Of a stretch of DNA of 64,000 nucleotides, positions 26,157 through 35,633 are shown in pieces. The translations under genes and the position numbers were made by a program. The DNA is taken from NCBI RefSeq assembly GCF_030813005.1, contig NZ_JAUSTU010000010.1:103969-167968 (forward strand), written 5' to 3'. The stretch is from Robertmurraya andreesenii. Its GTDB lineage: Bacteria; Bacillota; Bacilli; Bacillales; Cytobacillaceae. The first letter of the stretch is position 1. Each line of letters opens with the position of its first letter. The notes under the pieces are model-generated. The model made no database searches, was not told the origin of the DNA, and saw only the letters and a program-made list of their open reading frames with translations.

Positions 26157-27470
26157 TTACTTATTTTTACTTATGAATCCCTTATCGAAAATATGTTGTT
26201 GAATAAAAGGTTTGGCATCAGACAAGAAATAGAGTGAGCCAGTTACAACAAGTAATTCATTGGACTTTATCGCTCGAAGCTCTTCTAAAACCGCTTGCTT
26301 CCAATCATTTGCTATTCTTTTTTGAGTTATCGAACTAAGAGCATAGAGGTCCTCTGCCTTAGCTGCTCTTGGATAGTCAAAATCAACAAAGGTGATTTCC
26401 TCTGCAATCAAATCAATTTTTCGAATCATATTGTTTAATTTCTTATCTCCAAGCGCAGCAAAGATAACCTTGATTTTACGCTCCTTATAGCGCTTCCGCA
26501 GCTCTGCAACGAGAGTCTCCATCCCTTCCTCATTATGGGCACCATCCATAATAATTAAGGGGTTCGAGGAAATCAGATCAAATCTTCCTGGCCAGTACGC
26601 CTTTTTTAAGCCTTGAAAAATAGATTCATCACTCATCTTTAATAGCTGGGCAGCCATGACCGCGAGGGAAGCGTTTTCTGTTTGATGCTTCCCAAACATC
26701 GAAATTTCAACATCTTCAACCGTTCCAAGATGAGTCTTAATCGTGAATTTCTCACCATTTTCAGTCGAATGGTGATTCTCGATTTGGATTTGCTCGCCTA
26801 AACGGTAAAGCTCTGCATCGTTATCCATTGCCTTCTCTCTAATGACCTCGTAAGCATTCTCCTGTTTCACTCCCGTCAGGATGGGAGTGTTTCTTTTTAT
26901 GATTCCTGCCTTCTCAAAGGCAATTTCCTCATACGTTTCTCCGAGAATATTGGTATGGTCAAGCCCGATGCTTGTGATAATCGAAATAGCGGGTTCAATA
27001 ATATTGGTAGAATCAAATCTCCCGCCAAGACCGACCTCATAGATAGCTAAATCAACAGGTTGGATATAGGCAAAATAGTAGAAGGACATCGCTGTGATCA
27101 CTTCAAATTCGGTTGGTCCTCCAAGCTCCGTTTCCTCGAGTTCGTCGGCTAATGGCTTAATTTTATTGGTTAGCAATATTAAATCTTGATCATTGATTGG
27201 ACGGCCATTGATCGATATTCGTTCATTAAAATGCTCGAAATACGGGGACGTAAAGGTTCCTACCTTCAATCCTGCTTCCTGTAAAATGGAACGCAGGAAC
27301 GTCACCGTGGAGCCTTTTCCATTCGTACCACCAATGTGGATCGTTTTTATCTTTTTTTCTGGATGCTCTAGTCTTTCCATCATCCATTCCATTCTTTTTA
27401 ACCCCGGCTTAATCCCGAGTCTTAAGCGGGAATGAATCCAGTGTAATGCCTCGTCATACGCTTGAAACAT
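26157..27470 (-). CDS. folC: Bifunctional folylpolyglutamate synthase / dihydrofolate synthase
   Basis: FolC adds glutamate to dihydropteroate and to folates. The 437-residue protein has the Mur-ligase P-loop GGTNGKGSTVTF (about 47-58), the central-domain signature YEVGLGGRFDSTN, GLDHTNILG and the C-terminal ligase segment IMDGAHNEEGM. RBS AAAAGGTGG precedes the ATG. It follows valS, as in B. subtilis, with a hairpin in the 119-base spacer. Confidence 0.96.
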   Translation of the reverse strand: MFQAYDEALHWIHSRLRLGIKPGLKRMEWMMERLEHPEKKIKTIHIGGTNGKGSTVTFLRSILQEAGLKVGTFTSPYFEHFNERISINGRPINDQDLILLTNKIKPLADELEETELGGPTEFEVITAMSFYYFAYIQPVDLAIYEVGLGGRFDSTNIIEPAISIITSIGLDHTNILGETYEEIAFEKAGIIKRNTPILTGVKQENAYEVIREKAMDNDAELYRLGEQIQIENHHSTENGEKFTIKTHLGTVEDVEISMFGKHQTENASLAVMAAQLLKMSDESIFQGLKKAYWPGRFDLISSNPLIIMDGAHNEEGMETLVAELRKRYKERKIKVIFAALGDKKLNNMIRKIDLIAEEITFVDFDYPRAAKAEDLYALSSITQKRIANDWKQAVLEELRAIKSNELLVVTGSLYFLSDAKPFIQQHIFDKGFISKNK

Positions 27471-27539
27471 CTTGTATCCACCTTTTTTGATGGGATTTTT
27501 GTGGATTTCATTATACCATCAAAGTATTTTTTACACACG

Positions 27540-27570
27540 GAAGACGAATCCATAAGTTAGATTCGTCTTC
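27540..27570. terminator. Hairpin between valS and folC
   Basis: An 11-bp perfect inverted repeat GAAGACGAATC / GATTCGTCTTC with a 9-base loop lies 20 bases after the valS stop. No T tract follows on the minus strand, so it may be an RNA stability element or a weak, leaky terminator rather than a full one. Confidence 0.45.
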
Positions 27571-27589
27571 TTTGTTATGGAGAAGCAGA

Positions 27590-30238
27590 TTATTCCCCTT
27601 TTAATTCCTTTATACGCGATTCAACTGTTGCCCTCTTTTCGAGGTAATCCTTTTCCTTCGCACGTTCTTCTGCAATAACTTTTTCAGGTGCTTTTTTGAC
27701 GAAGCCCTCATTGCTTAATTTCTTTTGTACCCGTTCAACTTCTTTACTCCATTTATCGAGTTCTTTTTCAAGACGGGCAATTTCTTCTTCAATATTGATC
27801 AGTCCTTCAAGCGGCAGAATAATTTCGGCGCCAGTTACGACAGCTGTCATCGCTTTATCTGGAGTTGGAACATCCTTGCCGACCTGGAGCTCTTCAGGAT
27901 TACAGAAGCGTTCGATGTAAGAGCGATTTTTCTCTAAAGTGTGAAGGACTCGATCATCCTTTACCTTTACGATCATCTTAATTTTTTTGCTTAATGGTGT
28001 ATTGACTTCAGCACGGATATTTCGAACTGAACGAATGATCTCGACCAATAGCTTCATTTCTGCTGCTGCATCATGATCGGTTAGTTCTGGGCTTACTTCA
28101 GGCCACTTGGCTACTGTAATCGATTCCCCTTGATGAGGAAGGTTCTGCCAAATTTCCTCCGTAATAAATGGCATAAAAGGATGTAAGAGACGCATCGTAT
28201 TGTCTAATACATAGGCTAGAATCGAACGCGTTGTCTTTTTCGCTGCTTCGTCATCTGAATATAATGGCAGCTTTGCCATCTCAATGTACCAATCGCAGAA
28301 GTCATCCCAAATGAAGTTGTAAAGCACTCGACCAACCTCACCGAACTCGTAGCGGTCGGAAAGTCTCGTAACCGTTTCAATCGTTTCATTAAGACGAGTC
28401 AGAATCCATTTATCAGCAACTGATTTTTCACCAGTTAAATCAATTTCATCATAGGTCAAGCCATTCATATTCATTAAGGCAAAGCGGGAAGCGTTCCATA
28501 TCTTGTTGGCAAAGTTCCAAGTTGCTTCTACCTTTTCGATACTAAAGCGAAGATCCTGTCCTGGTGAGCTGCCAGTGGATAAGAAATAACGCAAGGAATC
28601 GGCCCCATACTTATCGATGACATCCATTGGATCGACACCATTACCGAGTGATTTACTCATTTTACGTCCTTGTGCATCCCTTACTAAGCCATGAATAAGA
28701 ACATCCTTGAACGGTCTCTCTCCTGTGAATTCTAGGCCTTGGAAAATCATTCGGGATACCCAGAAGAAGATAATGTCGTAGCCTGTTACAAGGGCTGCGG
28801 TTGGATAGAAGCGCTTATAATCCTCAGAGTCCGTGTCAGGCCAGCCCATTGTCGAGAACGGCCATAGTGCTGAACTAAACCATGTGTCTAATACATCCTT
28901 ATCCTGCTCCCAGTTCTCGATATCCGCTGGCGGCTCATGGTCCACATGCACCTCACCTGTTTCCTTATGATACCAAGCAGGAATTCGATGTCCCCACCAT
29001 AGCTGACGGGAAATACACCAATCACGAATATTCTCCATCCAGTGTAAATATGTTTTCTCAAAGCGTTCAGGTACGAAATGAACCTTATCGTCCTTGTGCT
29101 GAAGTGCAATCGCTGCATCAGCCAGTGGCTGCATTTTTACAAACCATTGAGTTGAAAGATATGGTTCTACGACCGCACCGCTTCGTTCAGAGTGACCAAC
29201 TGAATGCAGATGATCTTCTATTTTGAAGAGAACCCCTTGCTCCTGAAGGTCCTTGACAATTTGCTTGCGGCATTCGAACCGGTCCATTCCCTTGTATTTT
29301 CCTGCACGGTCATTCATCGAGCCGTCTTCATTCATCACAAGGATGCGTTCAAGATTGTGACGATTTCCTACCTCAAAGTCATTCGGGTCATGTGCTGGTG
29401 TAATCTTAACTGCTCCTGAACCAAATTCCATATCGACATAATCATCCCCGACAATTGGGATCTCACGGCCAACGATTGGGAGTATAACTGTTTTGCCGAT
29501 CAAATGCTTATAGCGCTCATCCTCTGGATGGACGGCTACTGCGGTGTCTCCAAGCATCGTTTCAGGGCGTGTTGTCGCAATTTCAATATGCCCAGACCCA
29601 TCTGCTAAAGGATATCTCATATGATAGAAGGCACCTTGAACATCCTTGTAGATAACCTCAATATCCGATAATGCCGTCTTTGTTGAAGGATCCCAGTTGA
29701 TGATATATTCTCCGCGGTAGATGAGTCCTTTTTTGTAAAGGGACACGAACACCTCACGAACCGCTTTTGACAGACCTTCGTCAAGGGTGAATCGTTCACG
29801 GCTGTAATCAAGTCCGAGACCAAGCTTAGCCCACTGCTCACGAATATGGCCAGCGTATTCTTCCTTCCACTTCCACGTTTCCTCGACAAATTTCTCGCGG
29901 CCCAGGTCATAGCGGGATTTCCCTTCATTGCGAAGCTTTTCCTCTACCTTTGCTTGTGTAGCGATGCCCGCATGGTCCATACCAGGCAGCCATAACACAT
30001 CATAGCCCTGCATTCTCTTCATCCTCGTTAGGATGTCTTGCAGAGTTGTATCCCAAGCATGTCCCAAATGTAGCTTACCTGTAACATTTGGTGGCGGAAT
30101 CACAATTGTATATGGTTCTTTCTTATCATCACTCTGCGCCTCGAAGAATTTTCCCTTCACCCACCAATCATAGCGACCCTTCTCAATCGAATTCGGATCA
30201 TACTTCGTCGGCATTGACAGCTCATTTGTTTCCATCAT
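27590..30238 (-). CDS. valS: Valyl-tRNA synthetase
   Basis: This class Ia synthetase charges tRNA-Val and edits threonine. The 882-residue protein has the HIGH motif as HLGH in PPNVTGKLHLGHAW (about 49-62), the CP1 editing domain (about 185-350), the KMSKS loop in GRKMSKSLGNG (about 525), an anticodon-binding domain and the ValS-type C-terminal coiled coil (about 810-880). Two in-frame ATGs (30238, 30235) are possible starts. A valine T-box leader lies upstream. Confidence 0.97.
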   Translation of the reverse strand: MMETNELSMPTKYDPNSIEKGRYDWWVKGKFFEAQSDDKKEPYTIVIPPPNVTGKLHLGHAWDTTLQDILTRMKRMQGYDVLWLPGMDHAGIATQAKVEEKLRNEGKSRYDLGREKFVEETWKWKEEYAGHIREQWAKLGLGLDYSRERFTLDEGLSKAVREVFVSLYKKGLIYRGEYIINWDPSTKTALSDIEVIYKDVQGAFYHMRYPLADGSGHIEIATTRPETMLGDTAVAVHPEDERYKHLIGKTVILPIVGREIPIVGDDYVDMEFGSGAVKITPAHDPNDFEVGNRHNLERILVMNEDGSMNDRAGKYKGMDRFECRKQIVKDLQEQGVLFKIEDHLHSVGHSERSGAVVEPYLSTQWFVKMQPLADAAIALQHKDDKVHFVPERFEKTYLHWMENIRDWCISRQLWWGHRIPAWYHKETGEVHVDHEPPADIENWEQDKDVLDTWFSSALWPFSTMGWPDTDSEDYKRFYPTAALVTGYDIIFFWVSRMIFQGLEFTGERPFKDVLIHGLVRDAQGRKMSKSLGNGVDPMDVIDKYGADSLRYFLSTGSSPGQDLRFSIEKVEATWNFANKIWNASRFALMNMNGLTYDEIDLTGEKSVADKWILTRLNETIETVTRLSDRYEFGEVGRVLYNFIWDDFCDWYIEMAKLPLYSDDEAAKKTTRSILAYVLDNTMRLLHPFMPFITEEIWQNLPHQGESITVAKWPEVSPELTDHDAAAEMKLLVEIIRSVRNIRAEVNTPLSKKIKMIVKVKDDRVLHTLEKNRSYIERFCNPEELQVGKDVPTPDKAMTAVVTGAEIILPLEGLINIEEEIARLEKELDKWSKEVERVQKKLSNEGFVKKAPEKVIAEERAKEKDYLEKRATVESRIKELKGE

Positions 30239-30262
30239 CCATCATCCTTTCCTAATCCTGCA

Positions 30263-30320
30263 GGTACCTGGTACCGCCCGTGGACTTTTTGTTGATTTTG
30301 TCCATCTCAGGTGGACACTT
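30263..30320 (+). repeat. Dispersed 58-base repeat, copy 1
   Basis: It begins GGTACCTGGTACCGCC and contains GTGGAC, TGTCCATCTC and GGTGGACA, giving overlapping inverted repeats. The same element in the same orientation occurs at 43490-43547, with mostly matching bases. It lies between the valS T-box terminator and the valS start codon, so it is part of the valS 5' leader. Confidence 0.75.
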
Positions 30321-30333
30321 AAAGCTATTGCAG

Positions 30334-30640
30334 CATAAAAAAACTCCATTCGTCTTGAAAAGGACGAATGGAGTTGCTTCGCGGTACCACCTTTTTTCCA
30401 GCCATGCAAAAAATGCGCACGGTTGGCACTTTCATTGATAACGGTTTTCCCGTCTTTTACTAGTTGAAGATGGCCTAGAATCAACTAGCATACCACTTCT
30501 TTCATAAAAGATGCTCAAGGGCGACTTCCGTTGGTTTGACTTAGAAAACCTTTCAGCTAATGGTTTTCCTCTCTAAAAAGCTAGTGACCAATGTACTCTT
30601 CCCTATCATAGCCATGTTTCTGTAATTGTATAATCTTTAT
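30334..30640 (-). promoter_or_regulatory. Valine T-box riboswitch upstream of valS
   Basis: The minus strand carries the T-box core AGGTGGTACCGCG (30392-30380) followed by a terminator with 12-bp arms (30374-30363 and 30354-30343) and seven T. Stem I features, an AGAGAG/GGAAAACC region and the specifier context GAAGTCGCCC, are present; the specifier reads GUC (30525-30523), a valine codon. Uncharged tRNA-Val would favour the antiterminator. Confidence 0.93.
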
Positions 30641-30668
30641 ACTACCGAATAATGAATGGTAACGTCAA
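30639..30668 (-). promoter_or_regulatory. Promoter of the valS T-box transcript
   Basis: TTGACG (30668-30663) and TAGTAT (30644-30639) are 18 bases apart on the minus strand, directly before the T-box. Confidence 0.6.
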
Positions 30669-30808
30669 TAAGGATAACCAAAATTTTAATATTATATACA
30701 AGACCGGAAACTTGGTGACACGATATCCCTTGCCATAAGGGGAACCAAACGCCAACGCTTGACATAAATTGAGTTATAGGAGCAATTTGAGGAGGAGGAG
30801 ATGATCCG

Positions 30809-31000
30809 TTGAGGAGAAGATATAATCCTTACTCCCTTCCACCATGGGTGCGAAAGGCTCGGGGAGTTTGTGAGCAATTTATCATTCCTTTTTGTATTTT
30901 TCAAGGGGTTCGAACGCTGTTGTTTCCAACCGCTTTTGATGTGCTATTCCTTATTGTGCTTGTCCTGCTTGCCGTTGCCTTCAAAATGCAAATGATTTAA
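30809..31000 (+). CDS. Small hydrophobic protein of unknown function
   Basis: The 63-residue protein starts at TTG, eight bases after a strong purine-rich RBS (GAGGAGGAGGAG). It has a basic, Pro- and Tyr-rich N terminus (RRRYNPYSLPPWVRKARG) and a hydrophobic C-terminal half (about 40-60) that is probably a membrane helix. I do not recognise a family. It lies opposite to valS and ysxE and is closed by a hairpin. An ATG lying inside the RBS region runs into a stop after three codons. Confidence 0.6.
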   Translation: MRRRYNPYSLPPWVRKARGVCEQFIIPFCIFQGVRTLLFPTAFDVLFLIVLVLLAVAFKMQMI

Positions 31001-31023
31001 GAACTCTTCATTGCTATTAAACT

Positions 31024-31056
31024 AGGAGCCCAAAAACAAGTCAGCTTTGGGCTCCT
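31024..31056. terminator. Hairpin between the small ORF and ysxE
   Basis: An 11-bp perfect stem AGGAGCCCAAA / TTTGGGCTCCT with an 11-base loop lies between convergent genes. The ysxE stop codon is in the loop. T tracts are weak on both sides. Confidence 0.55.
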
Positions 31057-32078
31057 TCCTGTGCTTCTTTTTCCAGCTTTTTCTGCCTTTCGATCTCATC
31101 GATTCGCATGACAATATATTCGGTGTTCTTCAGCTGCCAGTAGTGCCTTTGCAATCTCTGTACTGCTTTCCGTTCATGCTTATGCGGATTCTTATAATAA
31201 TCCTCCACTGTCCGCAAAAAAGGACCCGGGTGTGCAAAATAACTAAGGAATAAATTCAGTTCATCTTCTCGCAAAGGGAAAAATTTAAAATAGGTGTAAA
31301 GCCAATCGATACACTCTTCACATTTTTTTGGATAGGTTTCTAACGTTCGCGATAAATAAGGCAAAAGATCATTCATTGGTGAGCCCTGCCTGCTCTCTTC
31401 AAAATTGGAAAAATAGCCGTAACCCCGATCATCAAGAATAAAATGCTCAGTCGACAGTTTTCCATGGGATATGACCGCTCTAGCCTTCTCGTCATCCTTC
31501 GTTTTTTCAAACCATTGCTTTAATTTATCCATCGAGAACCTTAGAGCTTGACTAATGTCGTGATAATAAAGACAGAATAATAATTCGAACGGAGACATAT
31601 ACCACTTGCTTTCACATTGTTCAAGAAAGCCAACTAACAGCTCATTTTCCTTCTCCCATTCATGGACGGTATTCTCATAATGCTCACGCTTCTCCTCCTT
31701 GTCGATCGAAACCTCTCGGACTGACAAGGTATGAAGCCTCGCAAGCTCCCGAAACATTTGCTTTTGCCTTTCATCCACATCCTCTTTAACCTCATTTGGA
31801 AGCCAGGGCATCAAATAATAGAGACTACCCTGATGCATGATTGCATACCGTCCATCTAATGTAGGAAAAATAGGGACAATTCGGTTGTACCCCTTTTGAT
31901 AAAGATACTGGACATGGCGAATAAAATCAGTTCCGTCGGTTGGTGTAATCCTCTTCAAAGCAAAAACACCTTTGTCGGAATAGACCCGCTGGACCTTGCC
32001 AAAGCTCTCGACAAAGTGAGGGGTCACCCCATATTGCCTTAATATTGGAGTGATCTGCTGTAAGTGATTACTCATCAT
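31041..32078 (-). CDS. ysxE: Spore coat-associated protein YsxE (CotS-family kinase-like)
   Basis: The 345-residue protein belongs to the CotS/YutH/YsxE group, which has an aminoglycoside-phosphotransferase-like fold. It has an N-terminal kinase-like lobe (VYSDKGVFALKRI) and a region VISHGKLSTEHFILDDRGYG where true kinases have the catalytic HxDxxxxN; here the Asp is Lys, so activity is doubtful. In B. subtilis YsxE is a coat protein dependent on SpoVID. It follows spoVID directly. The start is one of three consecutive codons, TTG ATG ATG; I chose the first ATG. Confidence 0.88.
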   Translation of the reverse strand: MMSNHLQQITPILRQYGVTPHFVESFGKVQRVYSDKGVFALKRITPTDGTDFIRHVQYLYQKGYNRIVPIFPTLDGRYAIMHQGSLYYLMPWLPNEVKEDVDERQKQMFRELARLHTLSVREVSIDKEEKREHYENTVHEWEKENELLVGFLEQCESKWYMSPFELLFCLYYHDISQALRFSMDKLKQWFEKTKDDEKARAVISHGKLSTEHFILDDRGYGYFSNFEESRQGSPMNDLLPYLSRTLETYPKKCEECIDWLYTYFKFFPLREDELNLFLSYFAHPGPFLRTVEDYYKNPHKHERKAVQRLQRHYWQLKNTEYIVMRIDEIERQKKLEKEAQEGAQS

Positions 32079-32108
32079 CAACCACTTCTTTCCCTCATGC
32101 TGAAATAT

Positions 32109-33218
32109 TTAAGGCCTTTGCGCTACTGCTAACGGAATATAAAGAACCTGCCCCTCATATATGTCCTGTGTGACTTCAAGCTGATTGACCTTCATCAAGG
32201 CTTGTGTCGTTACTTCATATCTGTCAGCTAATGAATCAAGTGTATCGCCATTTTGGACGATGCAGACTTTAAGCTTTGCTACATCCTCATGCTCCTCTTT
32301 TCGAGCTAGAAATTCCGTAATGGATATTCCTTTTTTCTTAGAGATTTTCTTTTTCTTCTTCTTTACGATCTCTTCAGAAGAGGACGAGGATGAGGATTCA
32401 CTCTCTACATGGGATGGACTTTCCGATTCTAATTCAACCTCATGTTCAACTATTTCTATATGGGAATGCTCTTGGTGACTAGCCGGTTTTTCTTTTCTCT
32501 GCGCTGAAAAAGAAATATCCGGATATTCTTCCTGTGGTGCTCGTAATGTTGGAACTTTCTCCAATACCAACGGTTCGGAAGCGGGATCATCTGAAGGCTT
32601 CTCTTCCTCTGAGCTTTTCCTTGCCTCGACTTCAAATGGTGCGAATAGATCATGTGCTGTAGGATTTGTTTCTTCGATTACAGGCGGTGGGGTTAGCTTG
32701 ACCTCAATAGGTTCTTCCGTCTCTTCAAGTTCAGGTGATCTCAAAGCAACCTCTATCTCCTGTTCTTTTTCAGCTACTTCCGTAGACTCCTCGCCCTTCA
32801 ATCCCGTAATCGTTAAATCCGCTGTCAGCTTCATACAGCTTTTATCTGGGAAGACATAATCAAAGGATTCAATCTCGACATCTATGTCATAGACATTATG
32901 AATTCGATTATGTGGAATCGTGATATCCACAGGGAAACGGTGAGAAAACTCCGTAACGCCGTCTCCTCGTTCTTCTACAACCTGAATAAATTTGGGGGAG
33001 AGCGGAAAATCATCCTCCTCGGCAGCGTCAGAATGATGACGTTTATATTCACCTGTTAATTGTAATGCACCTTCAATCGTTACATACTGTTCGTTTTCAT
33101 GAATGGTTATATTGGGGTCAAGCGAAATTGTTAATAACTCCGCTACTTCCTGTCCTTTTTGAAACCACACCGATTCTTCCAAGGAAAACCGTAAGAATGA
33201 TTCCTTTTCTTCAGACAA
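32109..33218 (-). CDS. spoVID: Spore coat assembly protein SpoVID
   Basis: SpoVID drives spore coat encasement. The 369-residue protein has the conserved N-terminal domain (LRFSLEESVWFQKGQEV, about 8-140), a long acidic Glu/Ser/Pro-rich middle including a Ser run and a Lys run (about 285-305), and a C-terminal LysM domain (about 315-365, VQNGDTLDSLADRYEV and EGQVLYIPL). I start it at TTG 33218, since AAAGGAGGAG lies five bases upstream; the open frame extends ten codons further. It is expected to be transcribed in the mother cell under sigma-E. Confidence 0.93.
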   Translation of the reverse strand: MSEEKESFLRFSLEESVWFQKGQEVAELLTISLDPNITIHENEQYVTIEGALQLTGEYKRHHSDAAEEDDFPLSPKFIQVVEERGDGVTEFSHRFPVDITIPHNRIHNVYDIDVEIESFDYVFPDKSCMKLTADLTITGLKGEESTEVAEKEQEIEVALRSPELEETEEPIEVKLTPPPVIEETNPTAHDLFAPFEVEARKSSEEEKPSDDPASEPLVLEKVPTLRAPQEEYPDISFSAQRKEKPASHQEHSHIEIVEHEVELESESPSHVESESSSSSSSEEIVKKKKKKISKKKGISITEFLARKEEHEDVAKLKVCIVQNGDTLDSLADRYEVTTQALMKVNQLEVTQDIYEGQVLYIPLAVAQRP

Positions 33219-33303
33219 AGCGACTCCTCCTTTCGTAACTCTCATCAATCACCATGTCATTTACAATTTATGTGCAGGAAAATATTTTTATGATAAATGT
33301 GCA

Positions 33304-33345
33304 CAAAAAAACTGGGACCTGTCAGATAAACAAGTTCCCAGTTTA
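33304..33345 (-). terminator. Terminator ending the hem operon
   Basis: On the minus strand AACTGGGA-A-CTTG pairs with CAGG-TCCCAGTT (one bulge) around a 9-base loop and is followed by a run of T. It lies eight bases after the hemL stop and upstream of spoVID. Confidence 0.88.
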
Positions 33346-33353
33346 TTAGTGAA

Positions 33354-34640
33354 TTATTTTAGTGTGGAAAAAGCCACTTCTGCAGCAGCAATTGTTTTTT
33401 TAATGTCCTCATCACTATGGGACGTTGATAGGAATAGACCTTCGAATTGAGATGGAGGGAGGAATACACCTTGGTTAGCCATCTCACGATAATAGGAAGC
33501 AAAGAAGTCAAGATTAGAAGTTTTCGCTGTATCGTAATTGATGACAGCTTCATTCGTGAAGAAGAAGCCAATCATCGAACCCGCACGGTTGACAGTGATT
33601 GGCACCTCATATTTCTCGGCAGCCTTTGTCAAACCTGCTTCAAGCATATCGCCCTTGCGGATAAATTCATCATAGATTTCAGGTGTTAGCTGACTTAAGG
33701 TTTCATACCCTGCTGTCATCGCTAACGGATTTCCGGAAAGGGTACCAGCCTGATAGATCGGGCCACTCGGTGCAATTTGCTGCATGATTTCTGCGCGGCC
33801 ACCGTAGGCACCGACTGGTAATCCCCCACCGATGACTTTACCTAAGCAAGTAATGTCAGGAGTAATGCCAAAATAACCTTGGGCACAATTATAGCCGACA
33901 CGGAAGCCTGTCATAACCTCATCAAAGATTAATAAGGCACCGTATTGGGTTGTCAAATCCCTTAAGCCCTGTAGGAAGCCTGGTAGAGGAGGAACCACTC
34001 CCATATTGCCTGCTACCGGCTCAACGATAATGCCTGCAATGTCTTCTCCATAATGTTCGAAAGCAACCTTGACACTTTCTAAGTCATTATATGGAACGGT
34101 GATCGTATTCTTGGCGATTCCTTCTGGGACCCCAGGGCTATCCGGTAAGCCTAAGGTAGCCACCCCAGAACCAGCCTTAATGAGCAAGGAATCCCCATGG
34201 CCATGATAGCAGCCTTCAAACTTCAGAATCTTATTACGACCAGTATAGCCTCGAGCAAGACGAAGAGCACTCATCGTTGCTTCTGTCCCTGAGGAGACCA
34301 TGCGCACAACCTCAATGGAAGGAACTCTCTCCTGCACAAGCTTCGCAAGTTCATTTTCCATTAAAGTTGGAGCACCAAAACTTGTCCCCATTTCTGCTAC
34401 TTTTTTAAGTGCTTCTACTACGCGATCATTTGTATGTCCTAGGATGAGCGGTCCCCATGAGAGGACATAGTCAATATATTCATTGCCATCAATGTCATAG
34501 ATTTTGGAGCCTTTTCCTCTTTCCATAAAAATCGGATCCATCTGCACCGATTTGAAGGCACGAACAGGACTATTCACTCCACCAGGCATAAGTTTCTTTG
34601 CTTCTTGAAAGGCAGCAATTGATTTATCGTAAGAACGCAT
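33354..34640 (-). CDS. hemL: Glutamate-1-semialdehyde 2,1-aminomutase
   Basis: HemL converts glutamate-1-semialdehyde to 5-aminolevulinate with PLP. The 428-residue protein has PGGVNSPVRAF near the start, the Asp of LIFDEVMTGFR (about 245) and the PLP lysine in CLGKVIGGGLPVGAYGG (about 267). Length is normal. It is the last gene of hemAXCDBL, nine bases after hemB. Confidence 0.97.
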   Translation of the reverse strand: MRSYDKSIAAFQEAKKLMPGGVNSPVRAFKSVQMDPIFMERGKGSKIYDIDGNEYIDYVLSWGPLILGHTNDRVVEALKKVAEMGTSFGAPTLMENELAKLVQERVPSIEVVRMVSSGTEATMSALRLARGYTGRNKILKFEGCYHGHGDSLLIKAGSGVATLGLPDSPGVPEGIAKNTITVPYNDLESVKVAFEHYGEDIAGIIVEPVAGNMGVVPPLPGFLQGLRDLTTQYGALLIFDEVMTGFRVGYNCAQGYFGITPDITCLGKVIGGGLPVGAYGGRAEIMQQIAPSGPIYQAGTLSGNPLAMTAGYETLSQLTPEIYDEFIRKGDMLEAGLTKAAEKYEVPITVNRAGSMIGFFFTNEAVINYDTAKTSNLDFFASYYREMANQGVFLPPSQFEGLFLSTSHSDEDIKKTIAAAEVAFSTLK

Positions 34641-34649
34641 GTAATTCCC

Positions 34650-35633
34650 TCACTTTCCCTCTTCTTTCAGCCATCTAGCTACGTCTTTTGCATGATACGT
34701 AATAATGATGTCCGCACCAGCACGTTTCATGCCAAGCAACATTTCCATAACGACTGGCTTTTCATCAATCCACCCATTAGCAGCCGCTGCTTTCACCATT
34801 GAGTATTCTCCACTAACATTGTAGATCACAACAGGTAAGGTAAAATTATTTTTAATATCACGAACGATATCTAAATAAGGCATTCCAGGCTTAACAATGA
34901 TAAAATCGGCACCCTCTGCCACATCTGATTCTGCTTCACGGAATGCTTCTAAGCGATTCGCTGGGTCCATCTGGTATGTCTTGCGGTCACCAAATTGTGG
35001 TGTACTTTCAGCAGCATCACGGAACGGACCATAAAAAGCAGAAGAGTATTTCACGGCATAGCTCATAATCGGCACTTCCGTAAACCCTGCTTCATCTAGT
35101 CCTGCACGAATCGCTGTCACAAAGCCGTCCATCATATTGGAAGGGGCAATGATATCTGCACCCGCTCTCGCCTGACTAACCGCTGTATCAACTAATAATT
35201 TCAAGGATGGATCGTTTAGGACTTTGCCTTCCTCCACGACACCGCAATGGCCATGGCTCGTATATTCACAAAGACAGGTATCAGCAACAACGATAAGCTC
35301 TGGGTGGTGCTTCTTAATTAAGCGGGTTGCTTCCTGTACAATTCCATGATCATGAAAAGCACCTGTTCCACACTCATCCTTCTCATTTGGAATCCCAAAA
35401 AGAAGGACGGACTTAATTCCGAGCGATACAACCTCTTCAATTTCGGGTAAAAGATAGTCCAATGATAGCTGGAAGACATTTGGCATCGAAGTAATTTCAT
35501 TGCGAATGTTTTTCCCTTCAACAACAAAAAGTGGGTAAATTAAATCATCAATATGTAGATGATTCTCACGAACAAGGGCACGCATCGCTGGTGACTGTCT
35601 TAGGCGACGATGACGATTAAAAGATAGATTCAT
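34650..35633 (-). CDS. hemB: Porphobilinogen synthase (5-aminolevulinate dehydratase)
   Basis: HemB condenses two 5-aminolevulinates to porphobilinogen. The 327-residue protein has the zinc-type cysteine cluster ADTCLCEYTSHGHCG (about 117-131), the first active lysine in YAVKYSSAFYGPFRDA (about 195) and the Schiff-base lysine in FIIVKPGMPYLDI (about 247). RBS TAGGAGGC precedes the ATG. Its start overlaps the end of hemD by 17 bases. Confidence 0.97.
   Translation of the reverse strand: MNLSFNRHRRLRQSPAMRALVRENHLHIDDLIYPLFVVEGKNIRNEITSMPNVFQLSLDYLLPEIEEVVSLGIKSVLLFGIPNEKDECGTGAFHDHGIVQEATRLIKKHHPELIVVADTCLCEYTSHGHCGVVEEGKVLNDPSLKLLVDTAVSQARAGADIIAPSNMMDGFVTAIRAGLDEAGFTEVPIMSYAVKYSSAFYGPFRDAAESTPQFGDRKTYQMDPANRLEAFREAESDVAEGADFIIVKPGMPYLDIVRDIKNNFTLPVVIYNVSGEYSMVKAAAANGWIDEKPVVMEMLLGMKRAGADIIITYHAKDVARWLKEEGK

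Noticed and set aside
32340..32410. Low-complexity Ser and Lys runs in spoVID suspected as a frameshift or repeat expansion
   Set aside because: The frame continues without break into a correct LysM domain, and SpoVID middle regions are normally low in complexity.
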